From: Gracilaria vermiculophylla
Lineage: Eukaryota > Rhodophyta > Florideophyceae > Gracilariales > Gracilariaceae
NCBI GenBank assembly: GCA_019155205.2
Contig: JAHNZQ020003149.1
Coordinates: 1,229,520 to 1,293,519 of the forward strand
Length of the DNA stretch: 64,000 nucleotides
Direction: 5' to 3'
In this document: piece after piece, positions 9,818 through 20,211 of the stretch
Numbering within the stretch: the first letter of the stretch is position 1
Layout of the letters: the number at the start of each line of letters is the position of its first letter
Position numbers and translations under genes: made by a program
Notes under the pieces: model-generated
Databases searched by the model: none
Told to the model about the DNA's origin: nothing
What the model saw: only the letters and a program-made list of their open reading frames with translations

Positions 9818-11038
9818 CTACGCACGTGCGGCAACTTTCTGAGCCATATTCGCACTTCGCGCGGCAGTGGCATTTCTCTTACCCGAGTATTTTGCGGTGA
9901 TGTATCTAAAGAAATCACGCCACACAAGCTCAAAGTACGTGGTAGACGTGACGAGAGTATGAGGTCTGGGTGATGCTTTCTTCATTTCGTCAAAGATCCT
10001 CCTGGGGGAAATGCATCCCAACGCCAACCACGGTGAGATGCGACATGAAAAGTCCGCTCCAAGGTGAGACGTAACCTGCGCTCTCGGCGAAAGTGCAGCA
10101 TCAAAGCGCTTGCTTTCGGTCACATATGCCTGGACGCGCAGCATTGCTTCAGTTTCACCCCCTGTCACAGAGGATATTCCGGCCGACGCAGTCTTGTACG
10201 AATCGGATTTGCACGCCAGTGGGGAGTCTTCGATGCCAAGTTGACGAAGACTGGGTATATCTCCCGCCTTGAGGCCATTGGGGAGCGACGGGAAGGAGTC
10301 GGGAGTGTGCAATGGGGTGCGGATGGTACCCGACTTTTGAACGGCCTCGCGGAAGTCAGAGTACACGTCAGGGATACTTTGAATAGGGAACGGCAAGTCA
10401 TCCTCATGATAAAGGGTGTTCGCCCAAAAGGTAGACAATTGTGCGCCGTTTTTCTTTAGGGCCTCCTCCAGGGCAACTTCAACCTGTTGTTCGTCGTGAG
10501 TCACCTCTTTATGCGCAAACACATGCTGGCATTTTATAGAGCGGCAAATTTCTGGAACGACCTGTTCCGGGCGTCCAATGCGCACAATGAGGTCACTGCC
10601 TTTGGCACGCAGAGACTTTCTCAAATCGTCCACACTCTCAATCAAAAAGCGCGCCCTGTACTTTCCGGTCTTCTGGAAACCATAATCAGTCTTTCCAAAG
10701 TGCCTCGGATCAAAGCAATAAACAGGCACGACATTTTTAGCATCCTCCAAAGCAAAGGACAAAGCCGGGTGGTCATCAAGTCTCAAATCGGAACGAAACA
10801 AGACGACAACTTTATCCAGTCCCTTGCCTAGTGCGCCGTCATCAAAATAGGAGGCAGCGTGGCGTAGAGGAACGAGCTTCGTGGAGACATTGGGTGCAGC
10901 CGAAACAGCCGCCGCTCTCACACTAGCCAATGGGGGCAGCCCAACGGGTAGCGGCGTTCGAGACGCACCTGGCACAGCCACGCGCGCACGCGCAGTAGGT
11001 GTGGAGCCCACAAAACCGGCGGTGGACGGGGGTGACAT
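9818..11038 (-). CDS. Cryptochrome DASH, C-terminally truncated
   Basis: CRY-DASH proteins are flavoproteins that repair or bind UV lesions in single-stranded DNA, usually in organelles. The frame gives 406 residues from the first ATG; the longer open frame starts only with GTG. Residues 1-72 are rich in Ala, Pro, Ser and Arg with little acid, like a plastid or mitochondrial leader. Residues about 75-210 form the alpha/beta photolyase domain (VVVLFRSDLRLDDHPAL; DPRHFGKTDYGF). CRY-DASH hallmarks follow: NTLYHEDDLPF, IPDVYSDFRE, the GGETEA segment, and SPWLALGCISPR leading to FELVWRDFFRY. The frame ends soon after. A donor-like GGTAAGAG at about 9882 suggests an intron, but no downstream sequence encodes the rest of the FAD-binding domain. 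The gene is either broken or needs exons that could not be recognised. Confidence 0.85.
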   Translation of the reverse strand: MSPPSTAGFVGSTPTARARVAVPGASRTPLPVGLPPLASVRAAAVSAAPNVSTKLVPLRHAASYFDDGALGKGLDKVVVLFRSDLRLDDHPALSFALEDAKNVVPVYCFDPRHFGKTDYGFQKTGKYRARFLIESVDDLRKSLRAKGSDLIVRIGRPEQVVPEICRSIKCQHVFAHKEVTHDEQQVEVALEEALKKNGAQLSTFWANTLYHEDDLPFPIQSIPDVYSDFREAVQKSGTIRTPLHTPDSFPSLPNGLKAGDIPSLRQLGIEDSPLACKSDSYKTASAGISSVTGGETEAMLRVQAYVTESKRFDAALSPRAQVTSHLGADFSCRISPWLALGCISPRRIFDEMKKASPRPHTLVTSTTYFELVWRDFFRYITAKYSGKRNATAARSANMAQKVAARA

Positions 11039-11425
11039 TTTAAGCACGGCACTCTTATCTGCGCAGGTAAAGGGGAGGAGGAGTCTGATAATATTTGGAC
11101 CGGGAGGCGAGGGCGACGGTGAGGACGACGACGTTCGCGGCTAGAATGTGAATGTCTTGTGATGAGGTGAACGGCTGTCGCGATCACAGGTGCGGCGGGC
11201 GAGATGTGATTGCCAGGTGAGTGCGCTGGACACGTGGCGCGCAAAGCATGGCGCAGCGGCTGTGTTTCGAGAAAGGCGATTCGCGCTGCGCAGGGCAAAC
11301 TAAACAATTGCGGTGCGGCAACTATTTAGCGCATCGCACATCTGACGTACGCCGCAGATCGCTGGCGAGCGGAAGGGAAGCGTTCCGCAGTCTGGTGCGC
11401 CGCGTGCCGACAATTGTTGAGCACC

Positions 11426-11920
11426 ATGGGAGGTGCTTTTTTCGCCTTTGTTTCGTCGCCGCTCTTGACGAAGACGGCTGGCGCATGTCATCGCGCGTCG
11501 TACGCGGTATGCTCTGTCACGCCGCCGAACGACCCGACCAAGCTGCGAACAGAGTCGCAGCGAAGGCGCAACTCGCCTCCCAAGCCGATGCGACGGCGAC
11601 GCAGGCGTCGCGTCGACGACGACCCCGTGGACTGGGACAAACTCGAGTCGATTCCGTTGGTTCGGAAAGATGCGCCGCCAGAATCTGGTGAGGACTACTG
11701 GATTGATGCCTCTGCGAAACAAGCTGATGCTGCCGCAGAGCGTCGGCCAGCTCCGCAGATTGACGGGCAGTTAAAGGAGAAGCTGCGGGACGAGGTTGTT
11801 CGGCCTTACGCTCAGAACTGGATTCTGTGGATTAGCTTGGGCGTGCTGGCGCTGGTGCTGGCCGTGTGGGCGGTGGGCGGCGTAGATACGCTACCCATCA
11901 TTAGAGTGCCCGACTTGTAG
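11426..11920 (+). CDS. Probable plastid-targeted single-span membrane protein
   Basis: This 164-residue protein starts at an ATG in strong context (ACCATGG); the open frame upstream has only TTG. The first 60 residues are rich in Ala, Ser, Thr and Arg with almost no acid, like an organelle transit peptide, and an Arg cluster follows. The middle is acidic. Near the C terminus a conserved-looking motif (LKEKLRDEVVRPYAQNW) leads into one transmembrane helix (residues about 131-152) and the ending LPIIRVPDL. The LKEKL..E..PY motif resembles the entry to the membrane part of some thylakoid assembly proteins, but no family name can be assigned with confidence. Confidence 0.6.
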   Translation: MGGAFFAFVSSPLLTKTAGACHRASYAVCSVTPPNDPTKLRTESQRRRNSPPKPMRRRRRRRVDDDPVDWDKLESIPLVRKDAPPESGEDYWIDASAKQADAAAERRPAPQIDGQLKEKLRDEVVRPYAQNWILWISLGVLALVLAVWAVGGVDTLPIIRVPDL

Positions 11921-12197
11921 ACCCTGCCAACAGCAAGGGCTATTCTACGGCTGCCATTGCAGTAAATCGCTGACATTGCTGGTGCCGCTTTGTGTGGGGG
12001 CGGCTGTAAGCCACTGTTATGCGCTGTCCCGACACCACCGCTACCGTTCTGTGTGTGAGGGCGGCGTGCCTCTCTACACCCGCCCTCACGCGTTCTGTTT
12101 TGCATGTTCGCATCTTCCTCGCTCCTGTCCACGCCCTTGTCACGCTGCATCCGCGTACCTTCGACGTCCATTGTTTCATTTTTCGTTGAAACGAGCC

Positions 12198-13081
12198 ATG
12201 AAGATTCTTTCGCTCATTTTAATCCGCGCCCTGCCGCAAGAGTCCGACGCGACCACGCTGGCCTCTGCGTACATGCTCGACGATTTTAACTTCTTTCAGC
12301 GCGAAAGGTACGTCTAGCTTTCGTTGACTTCTTCGGTTGCTGTTCGTTTTCCACCCGCTCACCGCGTCATCTCTGCACACAACAGCGTCAAACAATTCGC
12401 AACTTTCATCTCAAGGACAGTCGGGAAGCGCGTAGAACTCGGTCAAAGAAGCTCAGTCGAACATGAGGGCTATCTCGTCCACGTGCATGTTCGATCAAAT
12501 GGCTTAGCTGCTGTCGCTGTCTGCGACAGGGAGTATCCTCCTCGCGTGGCCTTCACATTGCTTATGAAGTTGCAACATGATTTTATGGAAGCTCATACCG
12601 AGGCGACATGGCTTTCAACCAAGGATTCATTACCGTTTCCTCCGCTTGAGCAAATGATTCGAAAGTATCAGGATCCACACGAAGCAGATGCGATTATGAA
12701 GATTCAGAAAGACCTTGACGAAACAAAGATTATTTTGCACAAGACAATTGATAGCGTTCTAGAACGAGGCGTCAAGCTTGACAATCTGGTAGAGAAGAGC
12801 ACCGACCTTTCTGCGCAGTCCAAGATGTACGTCTCGCCGTCGCATGCGGTTTACTTTGTCATGCCTTCGCTCCGTTCTGCGTCTAACGTATCTCGCTTTT
12901 GTGCTGTGCGTTGCCCAATTCAACCCTCTGCGCAGGTTTTACAAGGTACGTGCTTTCTATCTCACCAATGTCATTGCTTTGCTGATGTTTTCGTCCCATC
13001 TAACACAGTTTTGCCTGTTTCGTTCGATTTTCATGAGACAAGACTGCCAAAAAGCAAAACAGTTGCTGCAACATGATGTGA
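12198..13081 (+). CDS. YKT6: R-SNARE YKT6 (four exons, one of 10 nt)
   Basis: YKT6 is a lipid-anchored R-SNARE that drives fusion in ER-Golgi, endosomal and autophagic traffic. Exons are 12198-12307, 12386-12826, 12936-12945 and 13043-13081, with GT..AG introns of 78, 109 and 97 nt. The spliced product is 199 residues; human YKT6 has 198. The N-terminal longin domain is clear (FNFFQRE, then EGYLVHVHVRSNGLA and EYPPRVAFTLL). The SNARE helix begins at DETKIILHKTIDSVLERGVK, with the R-SNARE zero-layer Arg in ERG. The end, NSCCNMM, is the palmitoylation plus farnesylation (CAAX) signal. The third exon, GTTTTACAAG, is only 10 nt but is required to restore the conserved FYK segment and the frame. 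Confidence 0.95.
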
Positions 13082-14041
13082 ATCATAATTTTGGACCTTT
13101 TTGCGAAGCGTTCTGAATACCAACTTCTGTAAATGAACATCACTTCTGGACGGAGTAAACACAGAACTGAACTCTATTTCCCTTGCACCACCTTCTAGAC
13201 CTTGTGGCCATCGCGCCGTTAATGCTATACTGCGTGGCGAGCTTCATGATTTCACAGCTTCATGTGTTACGAAATATGGCAGATCTCGGGGCATAGTCGT
13301 CATGTGCGAATGAAGAAAAAATCGATGAGCATTCCAGAGACATGCAAGCATGTGGTCGGATCAAAAGCTGCTCATGTTCAAAAGATTTCACCCTGCGCGC
13401 AGTTCGACAGATTGGATGCAGCGGCTTCCGTTCGCGGCTTTGAGAAGTGCGGCCTGCCAAGTTGACACTTATATATTGTAAAAAAAGCTGTGCAAGAAAG
13501 ACTCGAGGACCATGACGGTTGTTGTTGTGGATCATATGTAGGAGGCTAAGCTAGCATAAAAATGCGCCAATTTCGATACATTCATCGTTGTGCATGTGGT
13601 AAGGTGCCAGGCCTTCGCGCTTCGGTGATCTGCTAGATTGCCAGACCTCGGCATGGGTTGGATACTTTCGTGCCCTTCATTGTCTACATCTTTCAAGACT
13701 TGGCATATTGGGTCACTCAGGTAGAATTAGATTACTTCTGCTTTACCATCATGTCTCAGAGAGCACATCGCGGAGGAGTTTTCTTCCGGGGTAGCCTGAC
13801 GTGGAGTTGTTATGGCCCCAGGAGCCGGAAATCGCTTGAAGCAGGAGTACAAGTTTAGCATTGCCGAACCGTTTCTGAAAAGGTTTCAAACAGCTCGAAG
13901 GCAAGCTGAAATTCGTGGACACGTTTCAATTTTGAGTTGTGGCTTCTTTTGGCGAAGTTTCCGAGCACTAACGGTTTGAGTCAGAGAGCGATCGCTATTC
14001 AGCTCTGTGCTCGATTACGTCAAGCATTACAAGAGCCCGCC
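13082..14041. other. No gene recognised
   Basis: This is the 3' flank of YKT6 and the promoter of NDUFA5. Only short unsupported frames are present on either strand. Confidence 0.5.
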
Positions 14042-14555
14042 ATGCTTCAAACAATAGCAAGAAGGGCGTTCACACCTTCCTTGCGAAGATTTACATCAGC
14101 GCTTCGAGAGCCTGGACCCGTGGGTCTCCATGCGGGCGATGATCCACGAGCGGTAAGCTTTCAATGTCATTGGCGTCAGTAGCTCTCTGCGTCTCCTCAC
14201 ATCAACCGTCAGTCTAACGATTTCATCTGAATCGGGCGAAAAACAACAATCTCCCTGTCACCTGATGCAATAGACCCTTATCCAGCTTTATAAACAAACT
14301 CTCGATGCCGTAAAGGAGATTCCGGAAACGGCAAAGTATAGAGTCAATGTCGAAAAGATAACCAACTATCGAATGGGAATCATTAGCGAGATTGAAAATG
14401 TCGAAAAGATCGAGGAAACATTGAATATTGGCCAGATTCAGGAGGTTATTGAGCAAGCCGAGGACGAGCTTCACCTGATTCCTCATATGATTGAATGGAA
14501 GCCTTGGGAGATGAAGGAAGGTGAAAAACCTGTTGTCATCACAGTCGTTGACTAA
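14042..14555 (+). CDS. NDUFA5: NADH dehydrogenase (complex I) subunit NDUFA5
   Basis: NDUFA5 (B13) is an accessory subunit of the matrix arm of mitochondrial complex I. Exons are 14042-14152 and 14274-14555, with a 121-nt intron running GTAAGC to CAATAG. The spliced protein has 130 residues against about 116 in human. The first 30 residues are a basic, Ser- and Arg-rich mitochondrial presequence. The rest follows the family: LYKQTLDAVKEIPETAKYR, then the helical GQIQEVIEQAEDELHL and the hallmark MIEWKPWE. The phase-0 splice gives RATLIQLYKQTLD, which matches the family better than the alternative CAG acceptor nearby. Confidence 0.9.
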
Positions 14556-14860
14556 AGGCGAGGCCGTACATTTTACATGATCGAAAGCTATTCAGTAAAA
14601 CCCGGCTTTCTTGGCGGAACGAGAGTCATGGAGAGCAATGTTTATTCGAAGAAATACATTCAATTTGCGTTGCCTATCAATTCATCAGTGCACCATTAAC
14701 AAGCGTAGAGCCGCCCGAAATCGGCGTCCAGTATCTCTAAGCACTACAGTGTGTGACTAAATATACTGCCTGTAAGATGGAGCTGGTGGAAGGACCACTA
14801 AAACTCCTGGCTGTTTCACAATTTAGCAGAACTTCATGAGTTCTTCCTCACCAGTCTATT

Positions 14861-15001
14861 CTAGGAGGCTCCTGCCCCGTCGGCCGGTGTCTCGTATGCT
14901 GATGGTGGAGCTGGCGGAGGAACTGTTGTTGTAGATGACTGATAGGCAGTGGGAGTTTGAACTGATGGTGGTACCGTGTAATTTGTGGACGACGCCCCCG
15001 A

Positions 15002-15037
<36 letters not shown>

Positions 15038-16453
15038 TGAGGAATACGTCGCGGGAGATGATCCTGGTGGATACGAATCCGAGGGATGTCTATAGCCGCC
15101 CCCAGATGGGAGTGGAGCAGAGTGATATACCGCAGGATTTGATGTCGAACTGGGGGGCTGAGACTGGTGGTATGCATAGTTCGACGACGGAGGGCTCGCT
15201 GGTGCTCCACCAGCACGCGGAGCATGAGAAACGTATGAGCTGTAACCGGTCGACGCCTGAGGGGCAGAAGCTGGATGAGACATTGGAGGTGGTGGAATAT
15301 AGTCACTTGACGACGTCTGAGGGGTAGAGGCTGGAGGAGGTATTGGAGGTGGAGGAATATAATCGCTTGGCGGTGGCGGTGGAGGGGCATTCGATGTTCT
15401 GGGAGTAGCGCCCGGCACCGGCACAGCATAGCTCGTTGGAGGAGGGATATGATGTTGAACCCCGTATCCAGTTGATCGAGGTGGAGGAGGCGGTGGCGGT
15501 GGAGTCGGAGATTGCGTCATTGGCGAATAAGAATTGCCGTATCCAGATGACAGATCATCCGGTGGGGGTGCCGTTGGAGCAGTGTCCACTCGAGGAAATG
15601 TCGCACCTTCTGCGCCTGGATTGTATGGTGGGTATGTGACATTCGGGGATGGAGCGTGAGGATCCGCTTCATTGGATATGGCAACTTTATCCGCTGACAC
15701 CCATGGTCGGTGTTCCGAGCGCAGTAGAACTCTGTGGCCGAGACCAATTTCGTCAGCCTTGGCTGTAATACTCTTCACTGGGTTCGCGTCAAAGTAGTGC
15801 CTTTGTAAAAGAAGCATAGCGGATAATGCACGGTCTGCAACGGCGAGTCGTTCCACTTCTATGGCGTCCATCTCAGCATATATACTTCTGTTTATGTTGG
15901 CCATTTCCTGCGCAAGATCTTGCACTTTGGTTTGGTTGCGTGAGCGCCGTTCTAGTTCCTTTTGAGAGATGGGGTTTCGACGTTTAGCTTCATTTTGTAA
16001 CATTTGACGAGTTTTCGAGTCATAGTATTTATGCTGGCGGATCACGTCCAGACGTTTTTCGTGCAATTTCTCAGTGTTGTCTATTCGGTTAAGAAGGGCA
16101 CTGAGTTCCTTCTTCGACATGTCCATCCGCTGCACAGCATTGAAGTTGGGTTCAACGGCGCTGGACTCCGGAGAATCTAGCCGCGACTTGGCGGTTTGCA
16201 AGTCCTTCAATAGTGCGAGAACTGGAGAATCCTTTTCCGGGTATATTGAAGATCCTATAGTCTCGAACGAGTTATAAGTGGAGAATATGGAATTCCAGGC
16301 TTCCTCATTCGAGACGATACAGCTTAGCAGTGACTGGACGGATGTGCGCCACTGATAGAGGGTGCTCTTAGTTGCGGCCAGTGATTCATCGCCTTTGATG
16401 ATTTTCTTCTTGGTAGTGCCCTTGGCAAGAGATACTTTTAGACCGTGAATCAT
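14861..16453 (-). CDS. BAR-like protein with long proline-rich tail (paralogue 1)
   Basis: This is a 530-residue protein from the first ATG; the open frame upstream has GTG only. Residues 1 to about 240 are helical with BAR-like features: a long charged helix pattern, HKYYDSKTRQMLQNEAKRR in the middle, and a final helix ending LLQRHYFDANPVKS. BAR domains bind and curve membranes as dimers. From about residue 280 the tail is rich in Pro, Ser, Tyr and Gly, with several polyproline runs including one of about 14 Pro. Such runs usually bind SH3 or profilin and link membranes to actin. A related gene on the same strand lies at 17540-18895. The codons of the tail form a GGC/GGT-rich repeat on the plus strand that creates large shadow frames. 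Confidence 0.75.
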
Positions 16454-17539
16454 AGGGTGTATGCTCACACGGCCGAAGCAAGCGGACCAGACCAGTTTTC
16501 ACACAAAAGTTTGACAAGTGGAAAGGTTTTACGACAGGAGCTCACCGGGCAGTTGGTGATATTGCGGACCACACGACGAAAGTCGACGTTCACCAAAGAG
16601 AGTGGACGAAATTGTGAGTCTGATGTAAATCGGAAGGCGCAGGGCAGGTGGCAAAGAAATCGGCACCACTTTATCAAGAGGGGCAGCGGCGGGAAGCAAT
16701 TCGCGATGGCAGGTGCTCGGCACACATCCGTGGCGCCAGCCAGGTGGATAATGGCGCGATTCGAGAAGTGATTTGTAGGTTGAGGTGTCTTCGTACAGTA
16801 ACCGAAAACAGAGCGATCTGCGCTACGGGCCCGTGCAACGCAGAGCCGTCATTGCTGCACATCGACTATTCGCCGTTTGTGATGATTCGCATTACAGTGG
16901 ATATAATTGTACTGTGCAAAGGGCAGGCCTCCACAGTGCGACACGGCTGATAGTAGTCTGCAGTCGTATTATCTACGAAGAGTTACGAAACAATTCGGGT
17001 GAGTATTGGCGATTTGAGCACCTTTACGTTACAAGGAACCATCCATCTATCGCGTGGTGCGGGATGCAGGCTAACAATTCATAACCGCGGCAGACGGCGA
17101 GCATGGTTCAGAAGTAAGTAAAGTACTTGTGCACACATCCAAGTATGTTTCGTAATCGTCCTCGCCGTCCTCGGAATATTTGCTGTTCAAGGACAGAAGC
17201 TCTACGCCCCGCAATCCCCGTTCCCCTGTCAGAGCTCCAGAATATATCATATCAATATCATAACATGCGATCGCCGCCATCGTGCGTTTAAGCATGAAGA
17301 TGCACAGCGGGGAAGCGCAAGTTCGTTGTTGAGAACAACAGATCGCGTCAAATAAATTCATGTGTTTAGTCAAGTTGAACTACAGTCAGTAGCGGTACAA
17401 TTTAAGAATACTCCAATAGTATCGATCTAATCTACAACGGATTCTGCAGGTGAAAAGAGGACTGGCATGATGTTAATCGAACGGCTGTGACATGAGAGTA
17501 ACCTAGAATCCACCCCAGCAGCGAGAAATGTTGGCGTAT
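16454..17539. other. No gene recognised between the two BAR-like genes
   Basis: Open frames here are short and start mostly with non-ATG codons. This stretch probably holds the promoter of paralogue 1 and the 3' UTR of paralogue 2. An extra 5' exon of paralogue 1 cannot be excluded. Confidence 0.45.
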
Positions 17540-18895
17540 TCAACGAGCAGGTGCTGGGTGCATGCGAACATTGTTCTCTGTGTGCTCACTGTCAGTTCTG
17601 GCGCTCACCTGCACATCCACTGAAGTAGTGTCTTCCACACTGACCTCAGTCCTCGTCCCCAACGCCCCCATCCCCAACGAACTCAGATGCTGCAGTCTGT
17701 CGTTGTGAGCAGAGGCCGTTCTCACCGCAGACGCAGTGAGAAACGCCCCACCACCTTCATCACACTCACTCCTGGCTTTCCCGCCCATGCTGTCGGAGGC
17801 ATCCAGTTTCTCGCCTCGCAGCCGGCTGCAGTTCATTTCGGCAACCGAAGAATTGGCCCGATACACACCGCGAAAATTTGGAGCTCTGTTCTTCGTGCTA
17901 TCACTTTCTCGCGAAAAACGAACACCTGCATTACCTTGCCGCGGTCCGTGCGCTTCGGCGCCCACATGGACGCTTCCCTTCCTGAAAAGAGGAGCGGACT
18001 TCGGAGCTTGCGGGCCGGGAAGCCTGGCCAGCGAACTCTGGCGTAAAACATAAGTTTTGGCGCTGGAGGATTGGGCTTTGTGAAGCACGGGACTGGGCGC
18101 CCGTGGGGGCTGCTCCAGATCATCGGAATTCCCACTGTCATACGCAAGTGACGCCAGACGCGTAGTCGCGGTGTACCCGTACAATTCGTACAGGGCGCGT
18201 GGGGATACGGACTTAGTCAGAAGCGGGAGAACTGTTTGCATCGGGTCCAAAGAAAAGTAAAAATGCTGCGCCCGAACATATGTGTTCATGACCATTTCCA
18301 ACAGCAACTGCTTCTTGTCCAACGCCTTTTCCAGCTCGGTTTGAAGCTTCTCCGTCTGAAACGCCAGTTGCGTAGCGTAGTCGGAGAGCTTTTGTTCGTT
18401 TCTCAGCCGTCTGTCGGCCTCCTTATCGGTGATCTTTCGCCTCCTCGCACTCTCCGCGGAGCGAATGGACTCAAGCTTCGACGCATAGTACTGCTTGTTC
18501 TTCAACGCAAACACACAGTCCATTTGGGTAGCACGCAACTGTCGAATACAATCATTGAACGCGCGCAGCTCGGCGACAGTTCTGGCGCGCTCGTCGTGAA
18601 GCGCGTCGCCAGCGGCAGGCTTTAAAACGCACTGGCCCGCATTGGCAAGCTCATCAAGTGGGGCCTGCATGGGGTGACTCTCTGCAAACACCTGTTGCGC
18701 CGTCTTGGCCATAGTGGAAATGTTGTAGGCCAGCGAAGCCCAGATCCTCTCGTTTTCCTCGAAAGCGGCCTGCAGCTGTGGAAACCAACATCGCAACTCG
18801 GCGAGAATCCTGTCGGCTTCGCGGAGACGCTGGTCGGTCTCCAACAGAAACTTGTCCCCCTTGGTGCAGAGGGCGAGCTTGAGCTCGTGCAGCAT
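17540..18895 (-). CDS. BAR-like protein (paralogue 2)
   Basis: This is 451 residues from the first in-frame ATG. The open frame extends 89 codons upstream without any ATG and with low-complexity, GC-rich content, so it is probably UTR or intron; a CAG acceptor lies just before the start. The N terminus MLHELKLALCTKGDKF aligns with MIHGLKVSLAKGTTKK of the neighbour. The middle KNKQYYASKLESIRSAESAR aligns with QHKYYDSKTRQ, and the last helix ends VRAQHFYFSLDPMQT, as in the neighbour. The C-terminal 200 residues are Ser/Arg-rich and disordered but lack the long polyproline runs. The pair looks like an old tandem duplication with divergent tails. Confidence 0.7.
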   Translation of the reverse strand: MLHELKLALCTKGDKFLLETDQRLREADRILAELRCWFPQLQAAFEENERIWASLAYNISTMAKTAQQVFAESHPMQAPLDELANAGQCVLKPAAGDALHDERARTVAELRAFNDCIRQLRATQMDCVFALKNKQYYASKLESIRSAESARRRKITDKEADRRLRNEQKLSDYATQLAFQTEKLQTELEKALDKKQLLLEMVMNTYVRAQHFYFSLDPMQTVLPLLTKSVSPRALYELYGYTATTRLASLAYDSGNSDDLEQPPRAPSPVLHKAQSSSAKTYVLRQSSLARLPGPQAPKSAPLFRKGSVHVGAEAHGPRQGNAGVRFSRESDSTKNRAPNFRGVYRANSSVAEMNCSRLRGEKLDASDSMGGKARSECDEGGGAFLTASAVRTASAHNDRLQHLSSLGMGALGTRTEVSVEDTTSVDVQVSARTDSEHTENNVRMHPAPAR

Positions 18896-19426
18896 GTCTC
18901 GCACGTTGAGCAGCTGCAGCGCGGGCAGAGCAGGTGGGCAGCGCGGGCGCGCCCATGACGGCGGGCGGAGGTGTCGCCGCGGACTGACGTCGGAAGCGAC
19001 GCGGCGCGGCGAAAGCTGACACGAAAGAGCTATGCTCCCTGTAGCGCATGATATGGCAGACACGGGAAGATATGCGAAGCCCCGACGGGCGTGCCGCCAG
19101 TTGGGGCGGCGCGCCGCGCTGATTGGCCACGCCGTTTGCACCGCGCGCGCTGCACGCGCCAATCAAAATGCACCGCGCCAATGCAGCGCGACGCGCGCCA
19201 GCCGCGCCCGCTTTTCGCGCTCGCGCGCGCGACGCTCGGCCAGACGCAAGCACGTCAGCGTGGAAGAATCGCCACTACAAGAATCGCCGCTACAAGAATC
19301 GCCGCTACAAGAATCGCCCACGCCCTCTCCGCCCCACCCCCCCCGTCGAGCCCTTCAAAACTCACTTCTTCCCCTTCTCCCCCACCACCCCTCCCCGTGC
19401 TCCGAACCCGGCGCCGGCGCGCAAGT
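18896..19426. other. GC-rich divergent spacer between BAR-like paralogue 2 and the RING gene
   Basis: This GC-rich stretch is rich in CGCGC and contains the short tandem repeat at 19264-19318. It probably holds divergent promoters for the two flanking genes. No TATA box was seen and no protein frame here is convincing. Confidence 0.45.
19264..19318 (+). repeat. 15-bp tandem repeat, about 3.7 copies
   Basis: The unit ACAAGAATCGCCGCT recurs at 15-bp spacing with few mismatches, starting in GAAGAATCGCCACT. It lies about 110 bp upstream of the RING gene start. It may be a small minisatellite or an array of protein-binding sites. Confidence 0.85.
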
Positions 19427-20138
19427 ATGTCGCAGTCGACATCGACTGCCAGTCTCTCGCTTGCCGTTGGCGCTTCGCCACGCTTCACCGTGAGCGCCGC
19501 GCCCAACGGCGTGCGCACCGCCGTATTGGCGGGCGCCGCAGTCGTTTCCGGTTTGGTCTATCTTCTTCGCCGCAGTCACGCCGACGGTGTCAGAAAACGC
19601 GTCATCAAACGACTTGATAGAATTGCGCCCAAAACCAAGTATCAACCGCACAAGCATGCGCATGGTCAAATCATAAACGCTGATTGTGAGTACGAATTCG
19701 CTTTTGCGCGTCGCCCGGCACTTTCTCGCATACTAACCGTCACCAACAGGCCCAGTGTGTTTGTGCGAATTTGCAAGCACCCCCGACAAACCGATCCGTG
19801 TGCTGGAATGTCGTCACGCGCTGTGTTCGGATTGTCTTGAAGCGTGGGCAGTGCACTGCACAAAAGCGCATCTCAACCCGTCCCGATTCGGTATCACCAG
19901 AGCAGGCCGCGTGGTCTCGTGGACGCCGGGTCCCAAATGCCCGCTTTGTTGTGCGCGCCTCAACTGTGTGCCTAAAGAAGACCTCAGGGAAGCCGTTATT
20001 GCCGCCATTAACCATCGAGGAACAGCTCTCTCCACAATTATTGCTTATCAATCACGGCATTCTACTGATGACACGTTTGAGAATAGCACTACCAACTGGA
20101 CGGCCTCCGTTGCCTCACCTTCTCATCAACATCAGTAG
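19427..20138 (+). CDS. Membrane-anchored RING finger protein (probable E3 ubiquitin ligase)
   Basis: Exons are 19427-19685 and 19750-20138, with a 64-nt intron (GTGAGT to CAACAG). The product has 215 residues. A Ser/Ala-rich N terminus leads to one transmembrane segment (residues about 30-47). A basic stretch follows, then a RING finger formed across the splice: CPVCLCEF, CRHALCSDC and finally CPLCCARL. About 35 residues, longer than usual, separate the third and fourth Cys pairs. The order Cys-x2-Cys, Cys-x-His-x2-Cys-x2-Cys, Cys-x2-Cys supports zinc binding and E2 recruitment. The layout suggests an organelle-membrane or ER ligase. The exact subfamily is not clear. Confidence 0.8.
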
Positions 20139-20211
20139 AGCGTGCTGTCTTGTTGCAATATTTTGTACCGTTTAACAAATGTAAACTGTATCTTGATGTA
20201 CTTGTTAAATG

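Noticed and set aside
14848..15429. Large open frames on both strands opposite the proline-rich tail
   Set aside because: They are shadows of the repetitive Pro/Ser codons of the BAR-like gene, with His/Arg-rich or Gly/Ala-rich low complexity and no start context.
18896..19162. N-terminal extension of BAR-like paralogue 2
   Set aside because: The frame is open but begins with TTG, has no ATG and is low complexity, and the paralogue aligns only from the ATG at 18895.
19264..19318. 15-bp repeats as a CRISPR-like array
   Set aside because: The repeats are directly adjacent, have no spacers, and the window is eukaryotic.
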